From contig NZ_LJPW01000157.1 in the NCBI RefSeq assembly GCF_001400735.1, forward strand, positions 48,203 through 112,202: 64,000 nucleotides of DNA, written 5' to 3'. Within the stretch, counting starts at the first letter, position 1, and every line of letters begins with the position of its first letter. A program made the position numbers and the translations under genes. The notes beneath the pieces are model-generated. The model made no database searches. It was not told the origin of the DNA and worked only from the letters and a program-made list of their open reading frames with translations. Positions 8,112 through 16,393 of the stretch are shown here, piece by piece. The stretch comes from Pseudomonas caricapapayae (lineage in GTDB: Bacteria > Pseudomonadota > Gammaproteobacteria > Pseudomonadales > Pseudomonadaceae).

Positions 8112-9929
8112 TCAATGAGCGATGGAAGATGTGTGCGCGGCGCGGTAGGCGCGCCAGCCTTTGTAGTCGGTGATGTCCAGCGCGCCCTCAAGGCCGCCAG
8201 GCTCACAGATGAAACCCTTGACCCACTGGCCATCGGCCAATTGCAGCGAGCCGATGCCCAGTGGTGCGGGAATGGCCGCGACGAAAGCGCCGAACTGGCT
8301 CAGTGGCATTTCCCAGACTTCTATCTCGATGCTCGCGCCCTGTTCAGCTACGCGCACCAGTCCCGGCTTCGGCGGCGACGTTTCTGCCAGCGCATACAGG
8401 CGGTAATCCGCGCTGGTGGTTGTGGTGCGCAGTAAACGTGCGCCGCCTTCGAGCAATTGCCAGTTGAGTGGCTGGCCAACGAGGTGTGCACCGACCACCG
8501 CAACCTGCACAGTGGGGCTGTTATAGGGCAGGGGAGCCATCGCCACGGCGTCACGCTGGTCAGCCTGGCCGAACAGCGGCTGCCAGGCAGCGGCGATCTC
8601 TGCCAGGCGCTGATCGGCACCGGCCGGGCCAATCAGCGTGATGCCCGCAGGCAACCCGTCGGCACGGCGCTCTGCCGGGATGGCGATGGCGCACATGTTC
8701 ATCAGGTTGACGAAGTTGGTGTAATAGCCGAGCTGTGAGTTGAGTGCGACCGGATCGCCTAGCACCGCGTCGATGGTCGGCATGCACGGCGCGGTCGGCA
8801 CCACCAGCACGTCGATGTCGGTCAGCAACTGCTGCGCAGCGCGGGTCAGTTCTGCCAGGCGATAGCGAGCGTTGAACGTGTCTACTGCATCGAACGAAGC
8901 AGCACTTTGCAGAATACCGCGTACCACCGGGTGAATATCGGCTGCATTGGTCGTGAAGAACTTGCCTGCCGCTGCACGCCGTTCGGCCACCCACGGGCCT
9001 TGATACAGCAGGGCAGCCGCCTCGGCGAAGACGTCGAACTCGACCTGGCTGACAGTCACCAGCGGGTCGTTTTGCAGGGCTTCCAGGGTTTTGAGATAAG
9101 CCGCCTTTGCCTGCTCATCACCGAAGAACTCACAGTGTCGCGCGACGGCGACACGCCGGACCCTGCGCTGCACCGGCAGTGCCGACACGGCCACACTGGC
9201 CGGATCGAGAGGGTCGTAAGCCGCGATAACCTGCGCCACTTGCCAGGCTTGCAGCACATCCCCGGCAAATATGGACGGGCAATCCAGCGTCCGGCAGGCG
9301 GGCACCAGTCCCCGGCTGCTGAACAAGCCAAGGCTGGGTTTGAGCCCGACGATGCCGTTGAAACCGGCAGGTACCCGGCCTGACCCTGCGGTGTCCGTGC
9401 CCAGCGCAAAGCTCACATAGCCGCGCGCGACGGCCACTGCCGAGCCTGAGCTCGATCCGCCGCTGACGTAGGCAGGGTCGTGGGCATTGCGCACCGCGCC
9501 GTAGGGCGAACGGACGCCCACCAGGCCCGTGGCAAACTGATCGAGGTTGGTCTTGCCCATCAGGATCGCGCCGCTGTCGAGCAGCCGCTGGACGACGTGA
9601 GCCGTCTCCTTGGGCACGTAGGCGAAAGCCGGACACGCAGCTGTCGTGGGGATTTGCGCCACGTCGAAATTGTCCTTGACCGCAAACGGCACACCGAACA
9701 GCGGCAGTCGCTCATACACCGAATCGCCGAGTTCGCTGGCAATGCTCTCCAGCGTTTTGGCCCGGTCCAGCAGCATGGGAAGAGGCACGCGATGAATCCA
9801 GACCTCTGCCCGGTCATCCGCGTCAATATGCGCTGCCAAGGTTTGCACAAGTGTCGTCAGGGTAGTCTGGCCTGAACGTAACGCCGACTGAAGTTGAGAA
9901 ATGTCGAGTGCGGTCATGGTGGTGTTCAT
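8112..9929 (-). CDS. atzF: allophanate hydrolase
   Basis: A 605-residue amidase-signature enzyme with the additional C-terminal domain of allophanate hydrolases (AtzF/DUR2 type): allophanate to 2 ammonia + 2 CO2. Catalytic residues seen: K85 (AVKDNFD), the cis-Ser in YVSGGSSSGSA (about S160) and nucleophile S183 (GTDTAGSGR). The C-terminal domain runs from about residue 465. No urea carboxylase gene is next to it, so its allophanate probably comes from biuret (biuH in the same operon), not from urea. ATG 9929 and ATG 9917 are both possible; neither has a clear ribosome binding site. It is the first gene of the unit. Length fits the family (about 600). Confidence 0.93.
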   Translation of the reverse strand: MNTTMTALDISQLQSALRSGQTTLTTLVQTLAAHIDADDRAEVWIHRVPLPMLLDRAKTLESIASELGDSVYERLPLFGVPFAVKDNFDVAQIPTTAACPAFAYVPKETAHVVQRLLDSGAILMGKTNLDQFATGLVGVRSPYGAVRNAHDPAYVSGGSSSGSAVAVARGYVSFALGTDTAGSGRVPAGFNGIVGLKPSLGLFSSRGLVPACRTLDCPSIFAGDVLQAWQVAQVIAAYDPLDPASVAVSALPVQRRVRRVAVARHCEFFGDEQAKAAYLKTLEALQNDPLVTVSQVEFDVFAEAAALLYQGPWVAERRAAAGKFFTTNAADIHPVVRGILQSAASFDAVDTFNARYRLAELTRAAQQLLTDIDVLVVPTAPCMPTIDAVLGDPVALNSQLGYYTNFVNLMNMCAIAIPAERRADGLPAGITLIGPAGADQRLAEIAAAWQPLFGQADQRDAVAMAPLPYNSPTVQVAVVGAHLVGQPLNWQLLEGGARLLRTTTTSADYRLYALAETSPPKPGLVRVAEQGASIEIEVWEMPLSQFGAFVAAIPAPLGIGSLQLADGQWVKGFICEPGGLEGALDITDYKGWRAYRAAHTSSIAH

Positions 9930-9931
9930 TC

Positions 9932-9941
9932 ATGTATACAA
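9932..9941. promoter_or_regulatory. candidate GntR operator (TTGTATACAT)
   Basis: A near-palindrome, TTGTATACAT on the minus strand, sits between the putative promoter and the first gene of the operon. It matches the TTGTATACAA-like sites bound by several FCD-type GntR regulators. The GntR gene at the far end of the operon is the obvious candidate ligand. One short site only, so moderate support. Confidence 0.45.
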
Positions 9942-9957
9942 GATGAACTGACGCGTT

Positions 9958-9973
9958 TGCACGTTACGGGCCA
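9958..9973 (-). promoter_or_regulatory. candidate sigma-54 promoter of the biuret/allophanate operon
   Basis: On the minus strand TGGCCCGTAACGTGCA keeps the -24 GG and -12 GC with ten bases between, the fixed spacing of sigma-54 promoters. Transcription would begin near 9948, some 20 bases before the gene. Sigma-54 with NtrC would fit nitrogen scavenging. I found no convincing NtrC box upstream, so this is a candidate only. Confidence 0.4.
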
Positions 9974-10140
9974 AGGTCAGCCTGAGGGCGATTTACGGCG
10001 GGATTACTGGCTATTGGCAGGGCATTGCGTGGCAGTGGTGCGTCATGTTTGCGCTTGAACGTGCCTGCGTGCACAAAGATAGGTCATGTCAGCCGCAGGG
10101 CGAATATCTCGACCTGCGACCGATATTAAATGCAGGTTTC

Positions 10141-10521
10141 TCAGCTCTCACAGAACCTGAGCCGGTTGCCGAACGGGTCGCAGACTTCCAGTACCTGTCC
10201 CCAGCCCTGCTGAACGATGTCCGGTCTTGCATAACCGTACTGTTTGCCGATCAGTTCATCGCGCAGCTGTTCGATGTTTTGCGTGGGGATAAACACCGCC
10301 GCCCCTGGACAGGCGTCACCGTGATGTTCGGAAAGGTGCAAGTGCAGTCCGTTGCGGCTGATCCCCAGGTACAACGGCAGATCAGCCTCGAAGCGGTGCT
10401 CGAACTCGATGCTGAAACCGAGAAAGTCGATGTAGAACTCACGCGCTTTGCGTTCATCGAACATCCGCAGGATCGGGATGGCACTGGTGAAGGTCACGGT
10501 GGCTGGCTCCTTTGCAGGCAT
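10141..10521 (-). CDS. glyoxalase/bleomycin-resistance (VOC) family protein
   Basis: A 126-residue single-unit VOC-fold protein: an N-terminal AIPILRMFD-AREFYIDFLGF beta-alpha module, a central YLGISRNGLHLHLSEHHGD strand pair and a C-terminal EVCDPFGNRLRF. These resemble glyoxalase/bleomycin-resistance proteins, which use metal-binding His/Glu residues. The substrate is unknown. It stands alone, downstream of the Lrp gene on the same strand with a 93-base gap, and is not coupled to the operon that follows. Confidence 0.8.
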   Translation of the reverse strand: MPAKEPATVTFTSAIPILRMFDERKAREFYIDFLGFSIEFEHRFEADLPLYLGISRNGLHLHLSEHHGDACPGAAVFIPTQNIEQLRDELIGKQYGYARPDIVQQGWGQVLEVCDPFGNRLRFCES

Positions 10522-10614
10522 TGCTATTCCTTTATCGAGATGGTTGGCGGGCAGTCATCGACGCCCATGCACACATTTATACATGGCGGTCATCTGCGGC
10601 GACAGCAGGCCTGG

Positions 10615-11094
10615 CTATGCAGGCTGCTTTACCGGGAACGAGACGAACGGTTTTATTTCCTTGAGGACGAACATGCTCTGCATTTCCTTGATGCCGGGTA
10701 ATCGTCTGACCACGGTCATGGCGAAGTCAGCAAAGGAATCCAGATCGGGCGCGACGACCTGAAGCAGGAAGTCCGCATCGCCACCGATGCTGTAGCACGC
10801 CACTACATCTTCCAGCTGCATGACTTCCTTCTCGAATTTTCTGGCCTCGGCCTCACTATGACTGTCGATGCTGATACGAATGAACACCATGACGCCAAGC
10901 CCGATCTTGCGACGGTCCAGTACGGCTCGGTAACCCTGTATATAGCGATGTTCTTCGAGCTGCCTGACCCGTCGCCAGCAGGGCGAGGCAGACATGCCGA
11001 TCTGATCGGCCAGGGTCTGATTGGTGATCCGGCCGTCCTGCTGCAGAGCCGTGAGGATCCTTACATCAATCGGGCTTAACGTCGGCTTGGTCAT
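10615..11094 (-). CDS. Lrp/AsnC-family transcriptional regulator
   Basis: A 159-residue Lrp/AsnC regulator: an N-terminal HTH (ILTALQQDGRITNQTLADQIGMSASPCWRRVRQLE) and a C-terminal RAM/ligand domain (YSIGGDADFLLQV). It is divergent from the LysE-type exporter gene, the common arrangement in which the Lrp protein senses an amino acid and switches on its exporter. A perfect palindrome lies in the shared promoter region. The amino acid sensed is unknown. Confidence 0.9.
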   Translation of the reverse strand: MTKPTLSPIDVRILTALQQDGRITNQTLADQIGMSASPCWRRVRQLEEHRYIQGYRAVLDRRKIGLGVMVFIRISIDSHSEAEARKFEKEVMQLEDVVACYSIGGDADFLLQVVAPDLDSFADFAMTVVRRLPGIKEMQSMFVLKEIKPFVSFPVKQPA

Positions 11095-11103
11095 AAATAC
11101 CGT

Positions 11104-11119
11104 TGCTCCGCATGGAGCA
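11104..11119. promoter_or_regulatory. palindrome between lrp-like and lysE-like genes
   Basis: TGCTCC-GCAT-GGAGCA is a perfect 6+6 inverted repeat ten bases upstream of the Lrp gene start and within the divergent promoter region. It could be an operator for the Lrp-type regulator. Symmetry and position are the only support. Confidence 0.35.
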
Positions 11120-11265
11120 GGAAATTTATACCGGTTTTAGCCATTCAGCCAGTAAGAACAGATCATTTTTTCCGCGTTGAAACGCGTAGTATTTTTCGGC
11201 ACAGGGCTTGTCTGATGGATCTCAAGCGAGCTCTGCAATCAACGCCACGTCTCAAGGAGTGCGAC

Positions 11266-11886
11266 ATGCTTGATCTGACCCAGATTCTTACATATTCGGC
11301 AGCGCTGGGCATCGCCGCCGCCATCCCTGGCCCCGGTATGGCCGCGCTGGTGGCGCGAAGCGTCAGTGGCGGTGCAGTGTCAGGGTTCTGCCTGCTGTCC
11401 GGGCTGATTCTGGGTGACTTGACCTATCTTTCATTTGCAGTATTTGGTCTTGCCATGATCGCCGAGCACTTCAATGCGTTGTTTCAGGTCGTGCGTTGGG
11501 GGGCCGCGATTTATCTGTGCTACCTGGCCTGGCAGTTCTGGTTCGCAGATCATCAAGCCATAGAAATCGGAAAACCGGCAAAAAAGAAAGAGTTGCTGTC
11601 TGCGGCCGCATCCGGACTGACCATAACCCTGGGCAACCCCAAGACCATCGCTTTTTATCTGGCGCTTTTACCGTTGGTCATCAATCTTGAAACGGTCTCT
11701 CTGCAGACGTGGGGGCTGGTTCTGGTGCCGCTGACTGTATTGGTGCTGCTGGGAGTTGGGGCAGTGTTCATATTTGCCGCCTTGCGCATTCGACATTTGC
11801 TGTCGAGTGAGCGCGCGCAGAGGAAACTGTTTCGCGGTGCGGCGGCAATCATGGTAGCGGCGGCAGCTTCGATGCTGGTGCGCTGA
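11266..11886 (+). CDS. LysE/RhtB-family amino-acid exporter
   Basis: A 206-residue inner-membrane exporter of the LysE/RhtB type with about six hydrophobic segments and the family's N-terminal AAIPGPGMAALVARS motif. GLTITLGNPKTIAFYLALLP is the usual second conserved block. Start ATG 11266 has AAGGAG six bases before it; the in-frame ATG at 11215 has no such site. It is divergent from the Lrp-like regulator, which probably controls it. It ends just before a strong hairpin. Confidence 0.9.
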   Translation: MLDLTQILTYSAALGIAAAIPGPGMAALVARSVSGGAVSGFCLLSGLILGDLTYLSFAVFGLAMIAEHFNALFQVVRWGAAIYLCYLAWQFWFADHQAIEIGKPAKKKELLSAAASGLTITLGNPKTIAFYLALLPLVINLETVSLQTWGLVLVPLTVLVLLGVGAVFIFAALRIRHLLSSERAQRKLFRGAAAIMVAAAASMLVR

Positions 11887-11901
11887 TCTGCCTGGAGGGA
11901 A

Positions 11902-11925
11902 GATGAGGCCGTTGACGGCCTCATC
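11902..11925. terminator. bidirectional hairpin between lysE-like gene and sugar porter
   Basis: GATGAGGCCGT-TGA-CGGCCTCATC forms a ten-pair stem with a tight loop between two convergent genes. There is no long T-run, but its position suits a shared terminator. Confidence 0.6.
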
Positions 11926-11934
11926 CGGTCGCCG

Positions 11935-13364
11935 TTACAGCTCTTTCTTCAGGTGCTTCTCGATCTGCTCAAGCGACTTGCCTTTGGTTTCCGGAAGGCA
12001 CAGGAAGACAAATATCAGTGAGCCGACATTGATGGCCGCGAAGATGAAGAACGTCGGGTTGCCGATGGTATCGACTGCAATCGGGAAAGTGAATGCCACC
12101 GATGCGTTGAATAACCACTGCATTGATACGGCTGTACCCGTCAGCAATCCTCTTACCTGCATCGGGAACAGTTCCGACATCAGCAGCCAGTACACTGGCG
12201 AGATGCACATCTGCATGAACAGCAGGAATACCAGAATGCAGGCGAGGGCAGTGTAGCTCTGGGTCAGGTTCTGCGGCATGAATTGCAACACGCAACCCAG
12301 CGCTCCAGCGCTGCCTGCATCAGGATGACCATTACCAGCCCGGTCATCAGCAGGTGCCGGCGTCCATAACGGCCAATTGCCCAAATGCCGAGCAGGGTGG
12401 CGATGACCGATACCACACCGTTGCCGATCGTGGCCGTCAGCGCGGCGTTGGTGCCCATGCCGGTATTCTTGAGGATGATCGGCGTGTAATACATAAAGGC
12501 GTTGACGCCTGTGAGCTGGGCGGTAAAGCCCAGACCAATGCCGATCAGCAGCAACTTGATGACCCAGCCCTGACGCAGCAACTCTCTGGCTTTCGGGCGA
12601 TGGCGAGCTTGCTCGTCCTGCGCTTTCATCTCGTCCACTTCGCGCTGTGCATCTTGCTTGTTGGTACGCAGTTGCTCCAGTACGTCCTGCGCTTCATCGA
12701 AGCGACCTTTGGAGGCCAGCCAGCGCGGCGACGGTGGTACGAAGAACGTACCGACCAGCAGCAACACGCCGGGCACCGTGGCAATGGCCAGCATGTAACG
12801 CCAGATTCCCGGTGTATGCAGCAGCGCAGCCATGACCGCACTCAGTACGTAGGCAAGCAGCTGGCCGCTGACGATCATCAGTTCATTCCGGCTGACCAGT
12901 CGCGCACGGCGTGACGGCCCCGCAATTTCGGCGATGAACACCGGCACCGTTGCCGAGCCTCCACCCACCGCAATACCCAGCAGGAAGCGCGCAGCGACCA
13001 TGAACGGAATGGATGGCGCGATGGCCGTGCCCAGTGCGCCAGCGATGAACAGCACCGACAGTAGACGCAACGTCAGGCGACGCCCGAAACGGTCGGAGAT
13101 GTAGCCGCTGGCAAGCGAGCCAAATGCAGCGCCAACGATCAGTGAAGCCGTGATCATCCCCTCGCTGTAAGCATCCAGACCCAGCCCGCCCTGATCGGCG
13201 GGTAGCGTCATGAACGGCAATGCACCGGCGATGATACCGGTGTCATATCCGAACGCCAGGGCACCCATGGTTGCCACCAGCACAGAGATAAAGATGAGTC
13301 GATTCGGTGAAGCGCTTTGCCGACCTTGCTGATCAGCCGCTGCTGAGGTGCTACTTGAAGACAT
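11935..13364 (-). pseudogene. MFS sugar porter, frameshifted near 12300
   Basis: Two frames together encode one sugar-porter-family MFS transporter of about 476 residues. The first frame (13364 to about 12300) has ALAFGYDTGIIAGALPF, GRR loops and helices 1-8. The second (about 12300 to 11935) has helices 9-12 with the ELFPMQVRG and PETKG motifs that close this family. At GCGCTGGAGCGCTGG the reading shifts by one; a single extra G after CTG would restore ...QAALGALGCVLQFMPQ. The intact first frame ends early at 12264. Either the gene is broken or one base was missed in sequencing. A four-helix loss would abolish transport. Confidence 0.85.
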
Positions 13365-13522
13365 GAATCTGAAGTCCTTCGCTTGAAACCAGCGTCGCGC
13401 CAGTACGTAGATGTGAGGCTTAGGGCGATGTCGGCCGCGTGAGTTCCCTACAAACCCGCTCAGGATTACTTTCCTGGAAAAAGCCTTGAGCGTGAGGCGG
13501 CTTAAACGATTAACTCTAATTG

Positions 13523-13578
13523 GTCATAATGACTCTTTTTTTAAATTTTTAGAGTCAATAAGACCAGGTCTTTTTGAC
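13523..13578. promoter_or_regulatory. three NorR/FhpR-type enhancer sites upstream of hmp
   Basis: Three 11-base sites of the form GT-N7-AC, each with GTC/GAC ends, occur in 56 bases: GTCATAATGAC (13523-13533), GTCAATAAGAC (13554-13564) and GTCTTTTTGAC (13568-13578). Nitric-oxide-sensing NorR binds three GT-N7-AC sites upstream of sigma-54 promoters in E. coli, and FhpR does the equivalent for fhp in pseudomonads. They lie 43-98 bases before the -24 element. Confidence 0.7.
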
Positions 13579-13620
13579 TGTGCATGGGGTTTTTACATTG
13601 ATTTTAAAGCGGTTTTTGTC

Positions 13621-13636
13621 TGGCATGCACGTTGCT
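13621..13636 (+). promoter_or_regulatory. sigma-54 promoter of hmp
   Basis: TGGCATGCACGTTGCT matches the sigma-54 -24/-12 consensus (TGGCAY-N5-TTGCT) almost perfectly. The start codon is 40 bases downstream, leaving a leader of about 30 bases with GGAG before ATG. Together with the three upstream GT-N7-AC sites it predicts nitric-oxide induction. Confidence 0.8.
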
Positions 13637-13675
13637 ATCACTATAGGAACCTGACTGAATACCCTGGAGTCGATC

Positions 13676-14863
13676 ATGCTTACCACCGCCCAGCGCGACA
13701 TCATCAAAGCCACCGTCCCGATCCTGAAGACGGGCGGTGAAGCGCTGACCAGCCATTTTTACCGAATCATGCTCGATGGCTATCCCGAGGTTCGTCCCCT
13801 GTTCAATCAGGCCAACCAGGCGAGTGGCGCACAGCCGCGAGCGTTGGCCAACGCGGTCTTGATGTATGCGCGCAATATCGATCGCCTCGAGAATCTCGGC
13901 CCGCTGGCGAGTCAGATCGTCAACAAACATGTCGCGCTGCAAATACTGCCCGAGCATTACCCGATTGTCGGTACCTGCCTGCTGCGCGCCATTCGCGAGG
14001 TATTGGGCGCTGAGACGGCCACGGATCAAGTGGTTGATGCCTGGGCTGCGGCGTATCAGCAACTGGCGGACATGCTGATCGATGCCGAACACAGTGTGTA
14101 CGAAAGCATCGCCGCCGCACCTGGCGGCTGGCGTGGCGCACGGCAATTCACTGTCACTCGCAAGGTTCCGGAAAGCAGCGAAATTACCTCGTTCTACCTG
14201 CAACCTGTGGATGGAAGACCGGTTATCGCGCACAAGGCCGGTCAGTACATCGGTGTACGTCTGAATACCGAGAGCGGCGAGGTTCGTCGAAATTACTCGC
14301 TGTCTGCGCCCGCCAATGGACTCGGCTATCGCATCAGCGTCAAGCGCCAGCAAGGCGGGGTTGCCTCCGCTTACCTGCACGACCAGATCATGGTGAATGA
14401 CACCGTCGAGCTGTTTCCGCCCTCGGGCGAGTTTGTCCTGATCGACAGTGCCAGGCCGTTGGTGCTGATCAGCGGCGGTGTCGGCATCACCCCGACGCTG
14501 GCCATGGCTGAAACAGCGTTGCAGGCAGGCAATCGAGATGTCGTGTTTATCCACTACGCGCGTAACGCCAGTGCGCAGGCATTTCAGACGGTCATTGATG
14601 AATGGCGCGAGCGCTATCCGCAGTTTACTGCACACGTGGTGTACAGCGACGTGAAGCCCGGCGATGGGGCTGCAGGAAAGTTGACCGGGCTTGCTTCGCT
14701 GACGCACCTGAGGCAGTGGTTGCCTGCCAATCGGGATATCGAGGCCTACTTTCTCGGTCCGCAACCTTTCATGGCGTTCATGAAACGTGCGCTGCACGAG
14801 CTGGGCGTGCCGGACCGGCAAAGTCATTACGAGTTTTTTGGGCCGGCGCAGGCGTTGGCATAA
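13676..14863 (+). CDS. hmp: flavohemoglobin (nitric oxide dioxygenase)
   Basis: A 395-residue flavohemoglobin that turns nitric oxide plus oxygen into nitrate, protecting against host nitrosative stress. The globin domain (1-140) keeps Tyr29, Gln53 and the proximal heme His85. It is followed by an FAD-binding beta-barrel (about 150-260, with RRNYSLSAP) and an NAD(P)H domain (LISGGVGITPTLAM). ATG 13676 has GGAG seven bases ahead. The regulator gene (norR/fhpR) is not adjacent; the neighbour upstream is the divergent sugar porter, so control must act in trans. Length agrees with the family (about 395). Confidence 0.96.
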   Translation: MLTTAQRDIIKATVPILKTGGEALTSHFYRIMLDGYPEVRPLFNQANQASGAQPRALANAVLMYARNIDRLENLGPLASQIVNKHVALQILPEHYPIVGTCLLRAIREVLGAETATDQVVDAWAAAYQQLADMLIDAEHSVYESIAAAPGGWRGARQFTVTRKVPESSEITSFYLQPVDGRPVIAHKAGQYIGVRLNTESGEVRRNYSLSAPANGLGYRISVKRQQGGVASAYLHDQIMVNDTVELFPPSGEFVLIDSARPLVLISGGVGITPTLAMAETALQAGNRDVVFIHYARNASAQAFQTVIDEWRERYPQFTAHVVYSDVKPGDGAAGKLTGLASLTHLRQWLPANRDIEAYFLGPQPFMAFMKRALHELGVPDRQSHYEFFGPAQALA

Positions 14864-14941
14864 GCGCTACAGTAAGCCAGCAGATGTGTGCGGCCTTCTC
14901 GACGAGGCTGCTTCGTTATCTTTTGAAGAGGAGGACGCAAC

Positions 14942-15358
14942 ATGAACCTGGCCGAGCAGTACGCTGCCTACATCGCCTGCCTCAATGAACGTCGCTGGCA
15001 GGACCTGGGCGATTTCGTCGACAGCGGCGTGCACTACAACGGTGAGCAGATCAGTCTGGCCGGTTACCGGTCGATGCTGGAAAACGACGTCAGAATCATC
15101 CCCGATCTGCGGTTCAATATCGACCTGTTGGTGGTCGAAGCGCCACAGGTTGCCGCACGTCTGCTCTTCAACTGCTCGCCGCAAGGCCGTTTCATGGGGC
15201 TGGAGGCACATGGTCAACGCATCACTTTCAGCGAAAACGTGTTCTACACCTTTCGCGAAGGCAGGATCGTCAGCGTCTGGTCGGTCATCGATAAAGCCGC
15301 AGTGGAACGCGAACTTCGTGGAGAGCATGCGGCTGCTTCCAGTGACAGAAGCGCCTGA
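14942..15358 (+). CDS. SnoaL-like (NTF2-fold) protein
   Basis: A 138-residue NTF2/SnoaL-like protein: an N-terminal helix (LAEQYAAYIACLNERRWQDLGDFVDSGV), then the GYRSMLENDVRIIPDLRFNID segment and a C-terminal sheet (GQRITFSENVFYTFREGRIVSVWSVIDKAAVE), typical of ester cyclase-like or polyketide-cyclase-like members. GAGGAGG precedes the ATG. It is 78 bases after hmp and before a GST gene on the same strand. Function unknown. Confidence 0.75.
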   Translation: MNLAEQYAAYIACLNERRWQDLGDFVDSGVHYNGEQISLAGYRSMLENDVRIIPDLRFNIDLLVVEAPQVAARLLFNCSPQGRFMGLEAHGQRITFSENVFYTFREGRIVSVWSVIDKAAVERELRGEHAAASSDRSA

Positions 15359-15454
15359 ACGAGTCGGGTACGTTCATCGAAGTAAAATCATTTCAGGGCA
15401 CTCCCCGGTGGCAGTGCAGTCTTTTTTAGACACACTCACCCGGCGGAGCCTTAC

Positions 15455-16081
15455 ATGATCACGGTCCATCACCTGAACAACTCACGGTCGCAGCGCATTC
15501 TGTGGCTGCTCGAAGAGCTCGACCTGCCCTACGAGATCAAGCGTTACCAACGCGACCCGAAAACCAATCTGGCACCCCCTGAACTCAAGGCCATTCACCC
15601 GCTGGGCAAATCGCCCGTCATTGAAGAGGGGCCGCATGTGGTCATCGAGTCAGGTGCCATTGTCGACTATCTGATTCGCCGTCATAGCGATGGCCGTCTG
15701 CAACCGGACCCCGCCAGTGCCACCTACGATGAATACGTGCAGTGGCTGCACTTCGCTGAAGGCTCGGCCATTCTGCCGATGATGCTCAACCTGTACGTCG
15801 GACGCCTGGGTGATGCTGGCGCGCCGCTGCATCCTCGCATCCAGTCGGAGCTGGCCAACTACCTCGGCTATCTGAACGAGGCCCTGGGTTTGACCCCTTA
15901 TCTGTTGGGCGAAGAGCTGAGCGGCGCAGATATTCAGATGAGCTTCGTTGGCGAATTCGCCAAGGCACAGGGAATGCTGCAGCCATACCCGAACGTTACC
16001 GCCTGGGTTGAAAGGCTCCAGAGCAGGCCTGCATACCGCAAGGCTCTGGAGAAAGGCGGGGAATACTCGTTCGCCCGCTAA
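15455..16081 (+). CDS. glutathione S-transferase family protein
   Basis: A 208-residue GST: an N-terminal thioredoxin-fold domain (MITVHHLNNSRSQRILWLLEE, with the cis-Pro in GKSPVI and the ESGAIVDYL glutathione-contact segment) and a C-terminal helical domain (GEELSGADIQMSF). It conjugates glutathione to electrophiles or has a related detoxifying role. GGCGGAG precedes the start. It may be co-transcribed with the SnoaL-like gene, from which it is separated by 96 bases. Confidence 0.9.
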   Translation: MITVHHLNNSRSQRILWLLEELDLPYEIKRYQRDPKTNLAPPELKAIHPLGKSPVIEEGPHVVIESGAIVDYLIRRHSDGRLQPDPASATYDEYVQWLHFAEGSAILPMMLNLYVGRLGDAGAPLHPRIQSELANYLGYLNEALGLTPYLLGEELSGADIQMSFVGEFAKAQGMLQPYPNVTAWVERLQSRPAYRKALEKGGEYSFAR

Positions 16082-16165
16082 CGCCAGCGGTTGACGGGTT
16101 TTTCGTGATGCGCACCATCGGACTCAATAGCGCAAGCAACGCCGTGGGTGCGCACGCGTTCTGGA

Positions 16166-16333
16166 TCAACCCTCGGTAGAGCTGACCGGTTCCTGGCAGG
16201 GCTCATTCGCCAGTTTCAGGCGGTCGGCTTTACTGATGTATTTAGGCTTGCTTTGCGGGGCCAGTTTGGCGCTGGCCTTCTTCGCATGAGCTTTCAGCAA
16301 CTGCTGTATTTTTTTACGACGGTTCATGTTCAT
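16166..16333 (-). CDS. small basic DUF2986 protein
   Basis: A 55-residue, strongly basic protein. The segment MNRRKKIQQLLKAHAKKASA followed by PKYISKADR is the pattern of the short DUF2986 family found in gammaproteobacteria. I start it at ATG 16333 (MNMNRRKK; ATG 16327 is equally possible) because the longer frame upstream has no family resemblance. The function of the family is unknown; the charge suggests nucleic-acid binding, which is only a guess. Confidence 0.65.
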   Translation of the reverse strand: MNMNRRKKIQQLLKAHAKKASAKLAPQSKPKYISKADRLKLANEPCQEPVSSTEG

Positions 16334-16393
16334 CAACTCGCGTGCAGATGCGCCAATGATATCAGCTCGAATATCGGGCCACACAAGCGACGA

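Noticed and set aside
13646..13675. GGAACC in the hmp leader as an HrpL promoter
   Set aside because: No CCAC at 15-16 bases downstream; the gene has a full sigma-54 promoter instead.
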